Counted from the first letter of the stretch, positions 45,362 to 54,628 are shown. The stretch: 64,000 nt of DNA from Candidatus Omnitrophota bacterium (GCA_029570205.1 JAKQSI010000114.1:39939-103938); one strand, 5' to 3'. Made by a program: numbers and translations. Notes: a model not told the origin generated them from the sequence alone.

Positions 45362-47005
45362 TCAGCCGAGGATGGCTTTGAGGTCCTCATCCGGTGTGGA
45401 GATCGGTTGAATGTTAAATTTGTCCACAAGAACTTGAAGCACCATCGGCGTGACAAATGCCGGCAGACTCGGTCCGAGCCGGATATTCCTGATTCCAAGG
45501 TGCAGCAAAGTCAGCAAAATACAGACTGCTTTCTGTTCATACCAGGAGAGAATCAGCGAGAGCGGCAGGCTGTTGACATCCGTGTTGAAGGCCCCGGCAA
45601 GCGCCACGGCGATTTGAATCGCTGAATAGGCATCGTTGCACTGCCCGACATCCAGCAGGCGCGGAATGCCGCCGATATGGCCGAAATCCAATTTGTTGAA
45701 TCGGTATTTGCCGCAGGCGAGTGTGAGAATCACACAGTCATTGGGGACCTTCTGAGCAAACTCGGTGTAGTAATTACGGCCGGTTTTGGCTCCGTCACAG
45801 CCGCCGATCAGGAAGAAATGTCGAATGGCCCCGCTCTTTACAGCCTCAATTACTTTATCCGCGACACTCATCACGGCGCTATGCCCGAACCCGACCAGGA
45901 TTTCCTTGTCGTCACCGTCCTCCGCGAATCCTTCCGCTGCCGGAGCGGCTTCGATCACGGGCGTGAAATCGCGATTGGAAATATGCACAACATCCGGCCA
46001 GGCCACCAGGCCGCTCGTAAAGATGCGCGCTTTGTAGCTGTCTTTCGGTCTCTGAATACAATTCGTCGTCATGAGAATCGCGCCGGGGAACTCATCGAAT
46101 TCCTTCCGCTGGTCCTGCCAGGCGCCACCGTAGTTGCCGACCAGGTGTTTGAACTTCTTGAGTTTCGGGTAGCCGTGCGCGGGAAGCATCTCGCCGTGGG
46201 TGTAGATATTGATGCCTTTCCCCTCGGTCTGTTTCAGGAGTTCCTCCAGGTCTTTCAGGTCATGCCCGGATATCAGGATCGCCTTTCCCTTTTTCGGGGT
46301 GATTCGCACCGGAGTCGGCGCCGGGTCTCCGTACGCGCCGGTGTTTCCTTTGTCCAGCAATTCCATGGCTCGCAGGTTGACCTCACCGCATTTCATATTC
46401 ATGCCGATCAGGTCGTTGGTATCGGGTTTCTCTTGGGTAAGGAAATTGAGAGCCTCGTGGACAAAGGCATAAACCTGGTCATCCTCCTGTCCCAGGATTT
46501 GCGCGTGGTCGGTGTAGGCCGCCATGCCTTTCAACCCATAAGTGAGCAGTTGTTTCAGACCGGCAATGTCCGCCCCGACGACTTGTGTCTCTCTTGCAAT
46601 CCCGACCGACTCCGCTTGTTGAATCAGCGACGGCAAGTCTTTGGCCGGGGTCCAGGTTGCCGGGCCAGTCAATGATTCCGGTGTCTGTCCCGCCTTTCGG
46701 CAGGCCTCTTCGTACAATTTCTTCGCTTTGTCGCGGATCTCCACCCCGCGTTGGATCAACTGTTGAATCCGTGTCGGATCAAAATTGACATTGGTGACCG
46801 TTGTGAAAAGCGCCTCAACCGTGAACACATTCACTTCCCTGTTCGTTACACCCAGTTTTCGGGCACGATGAGCGTACATGGAAATCCCCTTGGCAACATG
46901 GACCAGCAGGTCCTGCATGGCTGCCGTGGTTGCGTCTTTTCCGCAGACCCCCATGGTCGTGCATCCGGTCCCTTTGTTTGTCTGTTCACACTGGTAGCAA
47001 AACAT
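45362..47005 (-). CDS. hcp: Hybrid cluster protein (hydroxylamine / NO reductase)
   Basis: 547 residues starting MFCYQCEQTNKGTGC. The N-terminal [4Fe-4S] ligands are Cys3, Cys6, Cys15 and Cys21 with the Cx2Cx8Cx5C spacing of the anaerobe type. Later motifs for the hybrid [4Fe-2O-2S] cluster are present, including GHDLKDLEELLKQTEGKGI, NIYTHGEMLPAHGYPKL, GNYGGAWQDQ and FFLIGGCDGAKTGRNYY. The enzyme reduces NO or hydroxylamine and catalyses protein S-nitrosation in some hosts. The ferredoxin-like gene 57 bases upstream would be its electron donor, but that gene is damaged. Expression is likely controlled through the palindrome at the upstream promoter. Length and all visible key residues are normal. 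Confidence 0.97.
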   Translation of the reverse strand: MFCYQCEQTNKGTGCTTMGVCGKDATTAAMQDLLVHVAKGISMYAHRARKLGVTNREVNVFTVEALFTTVTNVNFDPTRIQQLIQRGVEIRDKAKKLYEEACRKAGQTPESLTGPATWTPAKDLPSLIQQAESVGIARETQVVGADIAGLKQLLTYGLKGMAAYTDHAQILGQEDDQVYAFVHEALNFLTQEKPDTNDLIGMNMKCGEVNLRAMELLDKGNTGAYGDPAPTPVRITPKKGKAILISGHDLKDLEELLKQTEGKGINIYTHGEMLPAHGYPKLKKFKHLVGNYGGAWQDQRKEFDEFPGAILMTTNCIQRPKDSYKARIFTSGLVAWPDVVHISNRDFTPVIEAAPAAEGFAEDGDDKEILVGFGHSAVMSVADKVIEAVKSGAIRHFFLIGGCDGAKTGRNYYTEFAQKVPNDCVILTLACGKYRFNKLDFGHIGGIPRLLDVGQCNDAYSAIQIAVALAGAFNTDVNSLPLSLILSWYEQKAVCILLTLLHLGIRNIRLGPSLPAFVTPMVLQVLVDKFNIQPISTPDEDLKAILG

Positions 47006-47062
47006 AGCCTGATCTCCTTTTTCTATCCTGTTGGATGATTATTTTCTATTTTGGTTTCGATT

Positions 47063-47379
47063 TCAACTACCTGATATCGAGCCGGGACATTGAAAAGCCG
47101 GCTTTACAGCCGATTGGGGACCTGTCGGGACCTTTTGAACGGCCAAGTGTCGTTCCACCGCTTCCTGGTCGTATGCGTCAGCGACACGCTCTTCAATGGT
47201 GATTGCTCCCTGGGGGCGCTCGCCGATACATGCGCCGAGACCGTCGCAGCAGGATTCTTTGACCAATCGCGCCTTTCCGTCGATCAGTTGAATAGCCCTT
47301 CCGGGCAGGCATTCACACACAGCCCACATCCGTCGCATTTCTCTTCGTCAATCTTGATGATTTGCCTTCGTATGGCCAT
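47063..47379 (-). pseudogene. Frameshifted dicluster ferredoxin next to hcp
   Basis: The ATG at 47379, with GGAGAGAGG before it, reads MAIRRQIIKIDEEKCDGCG, then LCVNACPEG. The frame is then lost: GGG CTA TTC AAC TGA needs one extra G to continue as AIQLIDGKARLVKE. The second half lies in another frame and runs to the stop at 47063, with ESCCDGLGACIGERPQGAITIEE. The fourth cysteine expected there (GECPQG) is Arg, a second lesion. Both clusters would be affected. A one-base error in the G run of the assembly is possible for the first, but not for the second. The intact ancestor would have carried electrons to Hcp, so the pair is probably hcp with a broken donor gene, or with an unusual translational frameshift. 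Confidence 0.75.
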
Positions 47380-47410
47380 AACCTCTCTCCACAATTGTAA
47401 TCTATATTCT

Positions 47411-47452
47411 GGTACTACTATACCAGTATAGAAGCAAGAATCAAGAGCGCCC
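47411..47452 (-). promoter_or_regulatory. hcp promoter overlapped by a palindrome
   Basis: On the minus strand TTGATT (-35), a 16-base spacer and TATAGT (-10) precede the ferredoxin-hcp genes. CTATAC-CA-GTATAG, a perfect 6-2-6 palindrome at 47418-47431, overlaps the -10 region. A wider imperfect repeat (TATTCTGGTA and TACCAGTATA) extends toward 47406. It is a likely operator for a redox or nitrosative-stress regulator. Confidence 0.6.
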
Positions 47453-47485
47453 GGTATTTTTTATACGCACCTGTGGCGCTCTTGA
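47441..47485. terminator. Hairpin terminator between the desulfoferrodoxin gene and hcp operon
   Basis: TCAAGAGCGCC and GGCGCTCTTGA form an 11-pair stem around a 23-base loop. GTTTTTTTT follows on the plus strand and TTCTTGCTTCT on the minus strand. It closes the cyd-to-dfx operon just before the hcp promoter, with the -35 close to the stem. Confidence 0.75.
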
Positions 47486-47497
47486 GTTTTTTTTCGA

Positions 47498-47872
47498 TCA
47501 GGCTCTCCAAAGCCCGTGAAGGTTGCAGTACTCACGGGCGATGATTTCGGCGGCATCGATCATAAACACCGCCTCGGGAGCCTCGCCCGGTTTCAAGAAC
47601 TGCTTGTAAGACTTTCCGTCCGCAATGATCTCGATCCATTCGATGTAATGTTTTTCCTCCATCGGGTGAGCCACGCTGCCGACTTTGACCTTGAACCCGC
47701 CATCGATCTTTTCCACAACCGGCACATGCTTCTCTCTGGCGGCATCGACCGTGTTTTCCTCGAACAGTTTCATGGGCTGTCCGCAGCACACCAGCTGTCC
47801 CGCACCTTCGTGGAGTACTTCCACAATGTTGCCGCAAACTCCGCATTTGTAGATTTGCAATCGCTTCGTCAT
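47498..47872 (-). CDS. dfx: Desulfoferrodoxin (superoxide reductase, two-iron type)
   Basis: 124 residues. The N-terminal desulforedoxin site uses Cys10, Cys13, Cys29 and Cys30. The catalytic Fe(His4Cys) site uses His49, His69, His75, Cys116 and His119 (in EKHVP, VAHPM, EKHYI, EYCNLHG), with Glu47 next to the first histidine. It reduces superoxide to peroxide without releasing O2, using rubredoxin as electron donor; a rubredoxin gene lies at 54341. The peroxide would be removed by the rubrerythrin next door. AGGAG is before the ATG. The gene is the last of an operon that begins with cydA. Confidence 0.97.
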   Translation of the reverse strand: MTKRLQIYKCGVCGNIVEVLHEGAGQLVCCGQPMKLFEENTVDAAREKHVPVVEKIDGGFKVKVGSVAHPMEEKHYIEWIEIIADGKSYKQFLKPGEAPEAVFMIDAAEIIAREYCNLHGLWRA

Positions 47873-47919
47873 GTTTTTTTCTCCTGTTCTGATTGAGTCA
47901 GGGATACTGAAATAGGGAA

Positions 47920-48495
47920 TTACCAGTTTTCAGCCAGCAGTTCAAAATGAGCTTGGGGATGTGCGCAGGCCGGGCAGATTTGGGGAGCTTCCGGGCCTTC
48001 ATGAAGATATCCGCAATTGCGGCATCGCCACACCACCACTTCGGGCCGCTTGAACACGCGCTCGTTTTCAATATTCGCGGCCAGTTCCAGGTATCTTTTC
48101 TCGTGTTGCTTTTCCGCTACGGCGATGGCCTTGAGGATCGTGGCGATCTGAGGGAGACCTTCCTCTTCGGCGACTTTGGCGAATCCCGGATACATCTCTG
48201 TCCATTCGTAATGTTCCCCCGCTGCGGCGGCTTTGAGGTTCTCCAAAGTGGTTCCAATCACACCGGCCGGGAAAGCTGCTTGGATCTCGACCTCGCCCCC
48301 CTCCAGCAATTTGAACAGCCGTTTGGCATGTTCCTTCTCCTGATTGGCGGTTTCCTCGAAAATGTCCGCGATTTGAACATACCCCTCACTGCGTGCTACC
48401 CCCACAAAGTAGCTGTACCGGTTCCGCGCCTGTGATTCCCCCGCGAATGCAGTCAGGATGTTTCTTTCCGTCTTACTTCCTTTAAGAGCCATCAT
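47920..48495 (-). CDS. rbr: Rubrerythrin
   Basis: 191 residues. The diiron four-helix bundle carries Glu20, Glu53 with His56 (EKEH), Glu94 or Glu97, and Glu128 with His131 (EKQH). A C-terminal rubredoxin site uses Cys158, Cys161, Cys174 and Cys177. The classical order (diiron domain then rubredoxin domain) and length fit NADH-peroxidase-type rubrerythrins of anaerobes, which reduce hydrogen peroxide. AAAGGAG precedes two successive ATG codons, and the second (48492) is equally possible. The start overlaps the end of the permease gene by 14 bases, and the desulfoferrodoxin gene follows by 47 bases, so peroxide made by the latter is removed by this protein. Confidence 0.97.
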   Translation of the reverse strand: MMALKGSKTERNILTAFAGESQARNRYSYFVGVARSEGYVQIADIFEETANQEKEHAKRLFKLLEGGEVEIQAAFPAGVIGTTLENLKAAAAGEHYEWTEMYPGFAKVAEEEGLPQIATILKAIAVAEKQHEKRYLELAANIENERVFKRPEVVVWRCRNCGYLHEGPEAPQICPACAHPQAHFELLAENW

Positions 48496-49783
48496 TCTTA
48501 CTCCTTTCTTTCCGAGATTTTTGCCTTATGCGATCATCACCTTCATGGGTGTTGTATCCGAGTGTTTCAACTGCGCTGCGCAAGGCCATTATATCAAGAT
48601 GGTCACCGGATATGGTCGCCATGCCGCTGCGCAAATCCACTTCTGCGGAAGCCACGCCGGCACATCCCATCAATGCCTGCCGCACCGCACGGGCGCAATG
48701 CTCGCAGGTCATGCCTTTGACCGGAAGGACAAAAGCATGTTCATTCTCACCAGGCTTTGCCGTCGACTGTCTTTTTCCCGACTTCGGCCACAGGGCAAAG
48801 GCGAGAACCGCCAACAAAATCACCGACCAGATCGCCTCCGTACTCGAAGGCGTCATGGCATGAAAATGCGGAATACCCATCCCACTGCCCGCAGGGTAAA
48901 CAAGGTTCAGAAACATCCCCGCGGCGAACGCCGCCACAATCACGGTTCCGAGGTAGATTGCGATAGCTCTTTTCCCCATCAGCTGCCAGACAGTGGCGAT
49001 GGTAGCCGCGTTGGTTGCCGGACCCGTCATAAGAAACACCAGAGCGGCGCCCGCCGTGACACCCTTTGCCATGAGCGCCGCTGCAATCGGCACGGAAGCT
49101 GTGGCGCACACATAGAGCGGAATCCCGACAAGCATCATAACGAACATTCCCAACACCCCGGTTCCCAGAACGCCGGAAAAATAGTCGTCCGGGATCAGGG
49201 CCGCGATCAAACCGGCGATCACCAATCCCACAATCAACGGACGACCGATATCACGAGGGAGAGTCAGGAATCCGTACCGAACGGCGCGCCGCCATGCGGA
49301 CTCGTGAATAGCCGGATTGCAGCACGCATCTTCACAATTCGATTGCTTTGAGGTTCTGCTTTCGCTGTCATTTTCGGAAACATCAACCAGAAACCCGCCG
49401 AGAACTCCCGTGATACCCGCCACCACGGGACGCAACACGGCAAACACCGGTCCCAAAAGGCTGAATGTGACCACAATGCTGTCCACGCCGGTTTGGGGTG
49501 TAGACAACAGGAATGCGGTTGTCGCGCCGGAGCCGGCACCGTGTCTTTTCAACGAGGCTGCGACTGGAATCACGCCGCAGGAACAGAGCGGCAGCGGGAT
49601 TCCAAACAGGGTCGCCTTTACAACCGGCCACATTCCTTTTCCGCCCAAATGATGTTCCACCGTTTCAGGTCGGATCAGCACGGAGAGAACTCCGGCCACC
49701 AGGAACCCGAACAAGAGGTACGGGGCCATCTCGCCCAGTGTGTTCCACATTTCCATCGGGATTGCCCGGATTGTTTCAATCAT
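48482..49783 (-). CDS. SO_0444-like metal efflux permease with C-terminal HMA domain
   Basis: 433 residues. Eight or more helices lie in two halves that share the DUF318/ArsP_1 permease motifs: [40 protein letters not shown] in the first half and [21 protein letters not shown] plus [12 protein letters not shown] in the second. A cysteine-containing loop (EDACCNPA) lies at about 150-160. A heavy-metal-associated domain at about 355-425 has [15 protein letters not shown], with the metal-binding CxxC pair. Homologues export Cu, Zn or arsenicals. The attached HMA domain could hand Cu(I) to the permease. Position between TIGR02757 and rubrerythrin in an oxygen-defence operon suggests metal homeostasis tied to iron enzymes. 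Direction of transport is not proved. Confidence 0.82.
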   Translation of the reverse strand: MIETIRAIPMEMWNTLGEMAPYLLFGFLVAGVLSVLIRPETVEHHLGGKGMWPVVKATLFGIPLPLCSCGVIPVAASLKRHGAGSGATTAFLLSTPQTGVDSIVVTFSLLGPVFAVLRPVVAGITGVLGGFLVDVSENDSESRTSKQSNCEDACCNPAIHESAWRRAVRYGFLTLPRDIGRPLIVGLVIAGLIAALIPDDYFSGVLGTGVLGMFVMMLVGIPLYVCATASVPIAAALMAKGVTAGAALVFLMTGPATNAATIATVWQLMGKRAIAIYLGTVIVAAFAAGMFLNLVYPAGSGMGIPHFHAMTPSSTEAIWSVILLAVLAFALWPKSGKRQSTAKPGENEHAFVLPVKGMTCEHCARAVRQALMGCAGVASAEVDLRSGMATISGDHLDIMALRSAVETLGYNTHEGDDRIRQKSRKERSKNDGS

Positions 49784-49796
49784 CTCGATCCATTCC

Positions 49797-50591
49797 TTAC
49801 GCTGCGCACTGTTTCAAAAATCCTTCCAGGTTTCCATCGTCTCGAATACCCAAACGGGTCAGGGCGAAATCGTATCGGACCGGATCCGTTGGAGCGATGG
49901 TCCTGAACGCGGCAGTGATCTCCATGGCGGTCCGAATATCCGATTGCGCTCTTGTTGTCAGTTTAAGCATTCGGCAGATACGATGGATATGGGTATCCAG
50001 TGGAACAATCAATTTCGACGTCGGAATCCTGTCCCAGCCGCCGGGATCGACGGCGTCTTTTCGGGCCATCCAGCGCAGAAACAGGTTCAGACGCTTGCAC
50101 GCGCTGCCCTTGCGCGGACACGGCAGCAGACTGTTGCAACGATTCCCAAACCCTACGGACAATTCATCTACAAAAAAGGACAACGCAGGCAAAATCGTCT
50201 TGTGGTCCCCGCGCCAATAATGCCCGAAGCATTCCTGTAGTGAACCATGTCGGTGAAGAACCGACTGAACGCCCAGCAGCAAGTTCACCAATTCCTCGCC
50301 GGATGTGAATCGGTGACGGAAATCCGCAAACGCGCGCATCAGCGAATCCCGCGATGCGCGTTGGATGTCCCTCGACGGACTCGGCAGGCGCTCCAACACC
50401 CGCGACACGCCCGCCAGGATCGGCTGAACTCTTCCATAAGCCAGGCAGGAGGCAATCAAGCCCACAATCTCCCGATCCTGCGGGCTCGGGTACGCATAAA
50501 GGAACTCCAACGGATCGGGATGCACGAATTCCCGCCGGTTGTATTTCCGGTATAGATATTCCAGCGCCTGCCTGTTCAACAGCAATTCCAT
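49797..50591 (-). CDS. TIGR02757/DUF2400 family protein
   Basis: 264 residues starting MELLLNRQALEYLYRKYNRREFV. It contains the family pattern DPLEFLYAYPSPQDREIVGLIASCLAYGRVQPI (about 26-58), then FRHRFTSGEELVNLLLG, a segment CPRKGSACKRLNLFLRWMARKD with two cysteines, and LIVPLDTHIHRICRMLKLT. The architecture suggests a HhH-type helical repair-like or iron-sulphur fold, as several relatives resemble DNA glycosylases. The biochemical role is unknown to me. Here it sits 14 bases before cydB and 13 bases after the permease start, all on one transcript. That argues for a housekeeping or stress role with the oxidase and the metal permease. Confidence 0.85.
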   Translation of the reverse strand: MELLLNRQALEYLYRKYNRREFVHPDPLEFLYAYPSPQDREIVGLIASCLAYGRVQPILAGVSRVLERLPSPSRDIQRASRDSLMRAFADFRHRFTSGEELVNLLLGVQSVLHRHGSLQECFGHYWRGDHKTILPALSFFVDELSVGFGNRCNSLLPCPRKGSACKRLNLFLRWMARKDAVDPGGWDRIPTSKLIVPLDTHIHRICRMLKLTTRAQSDIRTAMEITAAFRTIAPTDPVRYDFALTRLGIRDDGNLEGFLKQCAA

Positions 50592-50605
50592 GTAAACACT
50601 CGCGG

Positions 50606-51619
50606 CTAGTAGACTAATTCCTGTCGACTTATTTTATCTTTGAAAAGGTGATAAACCCATGTTTGGTACACAATGACAATCGGGATGAAAATCAACGCCA
50701 CCACCAGCATGATCGCGAGAGTCAATCGGCTGGAGGAAGCATTTGTAATGGTCAGGCTATAGGCCGGGTCCAAACTGGAAGGGAACAGATTCGGATACAG
50801 CCCCGCGACACCGAAGAAAGTACATCCCACAATCGCGAGGCAGGATGCGAACCACGCTTTCCACAAAGCTCTCCGGCACAGGAATAAGCGCGTGAGAACA
50901 AGTCCCAGCACGGCCAGTGCAGGGATGAGATAGAGAATCGGATGGGCCTGATAATTCTCATACAGCCCCGTGGCTTCCACGGACGCAATAAGGAAGATCA
51001 CGGCTATCGCTACCAGCACGAACCACAGATTGGATGACATGGAGATTGAACGTTGCTGCAAATCGCCCTCCGCTTTGATCGCCATCCATAACGCCCCATG
51101 GACTAAGAATAAAAGAACAAACAACAATCCCCCACAAAGGCCGTACGGATTAAGAAGTGTTAATAAATTACCTTGATAATAACCATTTTCGTCAATCGGG
51201 ATTCCACTGAAGATATTAGCGAAAGCGACCCCGAACAGCAGAGCCGGCAAGAAGCTGCCGACCACCATGCACCCGTCCCAGATCGGCCGGAGAACCGGAT
51301 GCTCGAACTTGCCCCGGAACTCAAACGCAATCCCCCGAAGAATTAAAGCAAATAAGATCAGCATCAGGGGGGTATACAATGAGCTGAACATAGTAGCGTA
51401 CATATTCGGGAATGCCGCAAACGTAACCCCGCCCGCAGTAATCAGCCAGACCTCGTTGCCGTCCCAGAACGGCCCCATGGCGTTGATAATGTTCCGCTTG
51501 TCGCCCTCGTCTCTCGCCAGGACCGGCAGTAAAGTCCCCAGCCCCAAGTCGAAGCCATCCAGCATGAAGTAGACCGCCCAGAGCAGTCCCCAGAAGAAGA
51601 ACCAGATGCTTTCAAGCAT
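50606..51619 (-). CDS. cydB: Cytochrome bd ubiquinol oxidase subunit II
   Basis: 337 residues. The ATG at 51619 follows GGAG and starts MLESIWFFFWGLLWAVYFMLDGFDLG, the family N-terminus; the longer frame was rejected. Further motifs are MGPFWDGNEVWLITAGG and the GVTFAAFPNMYATMFSSLY helix. The stop is 14 bases from the next gene. Eight or nine transmembrane helices are expected. With CydA it forms the high-affinity quinol oxidase that consumes trace O2 and conserves energy. The start overlaps the end of cydA by eight bases, so the subunits are made together. Confidence 0.97.
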   Translation of the reverse strand: MLESIWFFFWGLLWAVYFMLDGFDLGLGTLLPVLARDEGDKRNIINAMGPFWDGNEVWLITAGGVTFAAFPNMYATMFSSLYTPLMLILFALILRGIAFEFRGKFEHPVLRPIWDGCMVVGSFLPALLFGVAFANIFSGIPIDENGYYQGNLLTLLNPYGLCGGLLFVLLFLVHGALWMAIKAEGDLQQRSISMSSNLWFVLVAIAVIFLIASVEATGLYENYQAHPILYLIPALAVLGLVLTRLFLCRRALWKAWFASCLAIVGCTFFGVAGLYPNLFPSSLDPAYSLTITNASSSRLTLAIMLVVALIFIPIVIVYQTWVYHLFKDKISRQELVY

Positions 51620-52949
51620 GGCTCCATTCTCCTTTCGGATCAGGTGACAGCGGGCCAGGCCCTTTTCGTGCATATTTGAATAACAGGTAAAAGTCCGCCA
51701 GACCCAACAACGAGTACAGGAAAAGGAACGCGACCAACGATACAGCTACCTGGGATGCAGCAATCGGCGAGGCGGCCTCCGAGGTTCTCATTAGCCCGTA
51801 CACGATCCACGGTTGACGGCCGACCTCTGCAACAATCCATCCCGCCTCACAGGCCAGGTACGGGAGCGGAATGGAGTACAGCATGACCTTTAAATAGATC
51901 GGCGATTCCAGTACTCGATTCCGTAAGAGCCAGCCGAGAACGGTCAGGAAGAGAAACAGGAATCCTAACCCCGCCATGAGGCGGAACGACAGAAATGTCG
52001 GCAACACGGGCGGATGATCCTGTTCGGGGAATTCGTTAAGACCCTGTACGATCGCGGAGCGATTATGGAACGCGAGCATACTCAGCGCACCGGGAATGGG
52101 AAACATCTCCAGTCGGTTCCGGTTGTTCTTTTCGTCGGGGATAGTCAGCATGTATATCGGCGCGTTGGCGGTTGTCTCCCAGCGGGACTCCATTGCGGCC
52201 AGCTTAACAGGCTGGACCTTTGCTATTTCCGCGCCGTGGATATGACCTTCCATCACTTCCGCGATGGAGAAGATCAACGCGAACACGAGACCGATTCGAA
52301 AGGATTTCTCGAAGAATGCGATTTCCTGTTTCCTGAGAAGATGAAACGCGCTTACGCCCATTACAAAGAAGCCGGTCAGAATATACGCTCCAAACACCGT
52401 GTGGGAAAACTCCATCACGGCAAATTCCTGAGTTGCGACGGCGAGGAAGTCGGTTAATTCCGCTCTTCCGTTTCGAATCGCGTATCCGACCGGGTGCTGC
52501 ATCCAGGCATTGGCGATCAGAATCCAGAGCGCGGACAAATTGGATGCGATGGCTACCAGCCAGATTGAAACAGAGTGCATCCTCGGCGACAGTCGTTTCC
52601 AGCCGAACAGCCAGACTGCAATAAAGGTCGATTCCAGGAAAAAAGCCAGGGTTGCCTCGATCGCTAACAGGGATCCGAATATGTCGCCGACATATCGCGA
52701 GTAACGCGACCAGTTTGTCCCGAATTGAAATTCCAGTGTGATCCCAGTCACCACACCCAGCGCGAAGTTAATCACGAACAGCGTCCCCCAAAACCTGGCC
52801 ATGCGTCGGTAATCTTCATTTCCGGTCCGCACAAAAACCGTTTCCATAATGGCTATCAGAATCGACAGCCCCAGGGTAAGCGGAACGAATAGGAAATGAA
52901 ACAGGGTCGCGACGGCGAATTGAAGCCGCGAAAGCATCACAACGTCCAT
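51612..52949 (-). CDS. cydA: Cytochrome bd ubiquinol oxidase subunit I
   Basis: 445 residues with MLSRLQFAVATLFHFLFVPLTLG, the haem b595 histidine in LFHF and the second haem ligand in MEFSHTVFGAY. The Q-loop is short (VQPVKLAAMESRW), as in CydAA'/CIO-like or compact bd oxidases. A C-terminal GWIVAEVGRQPWIVYGLM follows. The protein sits in the inner membrane, oxidises quinol and reduces O2 to water without proton pumping. The gene probably starts the transcript cydA-cydB-TIGR02757-permease-rbr-dfx (spacings -8, 14, 13, -14, 47), so oxygen removal and repair of reactive species are co-expressed. Confidence 0.96.
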   Translation of the reverse strand: MDVVMLSRLQFAVATLFHFLFVPLTLGLSILIAIMETVFVRTGNEDYRRMARFWGTLFVINFALGVVTGITLEFQFGTNWSRYSRYVGDIFGSLLAIEATLAFFLESTFIAVWLFGWKRLSPRMHSVSIWLVAIASNLSALWILIANAWMQHPVGYAIRNGRAELTDFLAVATQEFAVMEFSHTVFGAYILTGFFVMGVSAFHLLRKQEIAFFEKSFRIGLVFALIFSIAEVMEGHIHGAEIAKVQPVKLAAMESRWETTANAPIYMLTIPDEKNNRNRLEMFPIPGALSMLAFHNRSAIVQGLNEFPEQDHPPVLPTFLSFRLMAGLGFLFLFLTVLGWLLRNRVLESPIYLKVMLYSIPLPYLACEAGWIVAEVGRQPWIVYGLMRTSEAASPIAASQVAVSLVAFLFLYSLLGLADFYLLFKYARKGPGPLSPDPKGEWSHA

Positions 52950-53099
52950 AAGAAATCGTTTCCCCCTTCCTGTGAATAAGCGATTCCGCTATTAGTCGAC
53001 GGTGTTCATTTCCCCCGGTATAGGATCGGGGCGACGGGGGCTCCCGGCGGCATCGATTTCTCGGCCACACATGCAGGGTATATCTTCGCTACACAAGAG

Positions 53100-54293
53100 C
53101 TACAGACGCTCATTTGCCGCCTTGCCGATCCTCCGGCCCAGCTCGACGCAGTTCGCCAAGTCCGCAGCGGTGGGCACGTATTTCACACGGATTCCGGGAT
53201 CGGGAACCTCGAATTTCATCTCCTCCATTACCTCGTTCAGCAATTTGACGGCCTCTCCACTCCATCCGTACGAGCCGAACGCCGCTCCGATCTTTCCCGT
53301 GGGTTTCAGTCCTTTCATGTATGACAGCATATCCGCCATCAGCGGCAACACGCCGTTGTTGATTGTAGAGGACCCCAATGCGATAGCTTTCGTATCAAGG
53401 ACTTCCGTCATGATGTCGTCCCGACTGTTGGCTCTCAGGTCGAACAGTCGGACACTCAATCCTTCCGATATCAAGCCGTCCAGCAGTGCGTTAGCCATTC
53501 GCTCCGTGCTGTGCCACATCGTGTCATAGACGACTAACGCTTTCGCTGTCGCCTCCTGTTTCGACCATTTCACATAAGATTGGAGAATCTTATCCACATC
53601 CCTTCGCCAAATCAGGCCGTGATCCGTTGCGATGGTGTCGAATACCCAGTTCCTCTCCCGGACTTCCTGAAACACGGCCGTGATCCGAGGGGAATACGGC
53701 AGGAGGATGTTTGCGTAGTACTTGGCCGCCTGCTTGAACAGTTCGGAGGAATCAACCTCATCATCAAACCGCGCGCCGGTCGCCCAATGCTGTCCGAACC
53801 CATCATGGGAGATCAGCAGTTTATCTTCGGGGATGAACGAAAACATACTGTCCGGCCAATGGACCATTCGGGTTTCCAAAAACTCGACGGTTCGTTTACC
53901 GAGCGAAATGCGATCCCCGGTGCGTACTACTTCGTAAGGCCAGTTGTCCTGATGGAAATGGTGCAGGAGGGCATCCTTGCCGTTCGGGGAGCAGAAGATT
54001 TTCTCCGGTTCGACCAGGGAGACAATCTCCGGCAGACTGCCGGAATGATCCATCTCAACGTGGTCAACGACTATGTAGTCGATCCGGTCGGGATCGATAA
54101 TCTGCCGGATCTTGTGTACCATTTCGTCACCGAACCCCGGCTTGACCGTGTCGAACAGGGTGACCTTTTCGTCGAGCGCCAAAAAGGCATTATAGGTCGT
54201 GCCCTGGTGCGTGGAGTAGCCGTGGAAATTGCGGACATTCCAGTCCACAGCTCCCACCCAGTAGATATTGTCCTTTACACGGACGGGTTCCAT
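53100..54293 (-). CDS. fprA: Flavodiiron protein (A-type flavoprotein, O2/NO reductase)
   Basis: 397 residues. The metallo-beta-lactamase-like domain binds two irons with HVEMDH (His78, Glu80, Asp82, His83), His145, Asp164 and a histidine in TDHGLIW. The flavodoxin domain occupies about 250-397 with YDTMWHSTERMA for FMN phosphate. Electrons from rubredoxin reduce O2 to water or NO to N2O. The rubredoxin gene lies 47 bases upstream in the same orientation, giving the classical pair of strict anaerobes. No extra C-terminal rubredoxin domain is fused, so this is the short class A form. Confidence 0.97.
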   Translation of the reverse strand: MEPVRVKDNIYWVGAVDWNVRNFHGYSTHQGTTYNAFLALDEKVTLFDTVKPGFGDEMVHKIRQIIDPDRIDYIVVDHVEMDHSGSLPEIVSLVEPEKIFCSPNGKDALLHHFHQDNWPYEVVRTGDRISLGKRTVEFLETRMVHWPDSMFSFIPEDKLLISHDGFGQHWATGARFDDEVDSSELFKQAAKYYANILLPYSPRITAVFQEVRERNWVFDTIATDHGLIWRRDVDKILQSYVKWSKQEATAKALVVYDTMWHSTERMANALLDGLISEGLSVRLFDLRANSRDDIMTEVLDTKAIALGSSTINNGVLPLMADMLSYMKGLKPTGKIGAAFGSYGWSGEAVKLLNEVMEEMKFEVPDPGIRVKYVPTAADLANCVELGRRIGKAANERL

Positions 54294-54340
54294 GTGTTGC
54301 CTCCTGTTGTATGGCGATCAGGGATGCAGATAGGTGTGGT

Positions 54341-54499
54341 TTATGCGGGGGAAAAGGCGTCTTTTCCGGCGCCGCACATGGGGCACACCCAGTCATCGGG
54401 TAAATCCTCGAATGCCGTTCCCGGACCGATCCCGTTGTCCGGGTCACCCGTTTCCGGATCGTATACATAGCCGCAGATTTCACAAATGTAACTGTCCAT
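54341..54499 (-). CDS. Rubredoxin
   Basis: 52 residues, too short for most gene callers. The iron site uses CEIC near the N-terminus (Cys6, Cys9) and CPMC near the end (Cys39, Cys42), with [11 protein letters not shown] and [11 protein letters not shown] between and after. The ATG at 54499 follows AAAGGAG by eight bases, and the stop TAA is at 54341. It transfers electrons one at a time, here to the flavodiiron protein next to it and probably to desulfoferrodoxin and rubrerythrin. All residues of the family are intact. Confidence 0.97.
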   Translation of the reverse strand: MDSYICEICGYVYDPETGDPDNGIGPGTAFEDLPDDWVCPMCGAGKDAFSPA

Positions 54500-54628
54500 T
54501 TCGTGTCTCCTTTACTGTTTATTGTTCTCGGTGTTGACCGTATTCGTAATTGGAATGTTCCGATTTCCGCCGAGGCAAGACTGTCGACAATGTTTCCTGG
54601 GGTGACAGTTCTTTACCGGTACTGGGCG

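Noticed and set aside
45677-46675. A 332-residue plus-strand frame inside hcp
   Set aside because: Shadow of hcp, whose motifs are complete on the minus strand.
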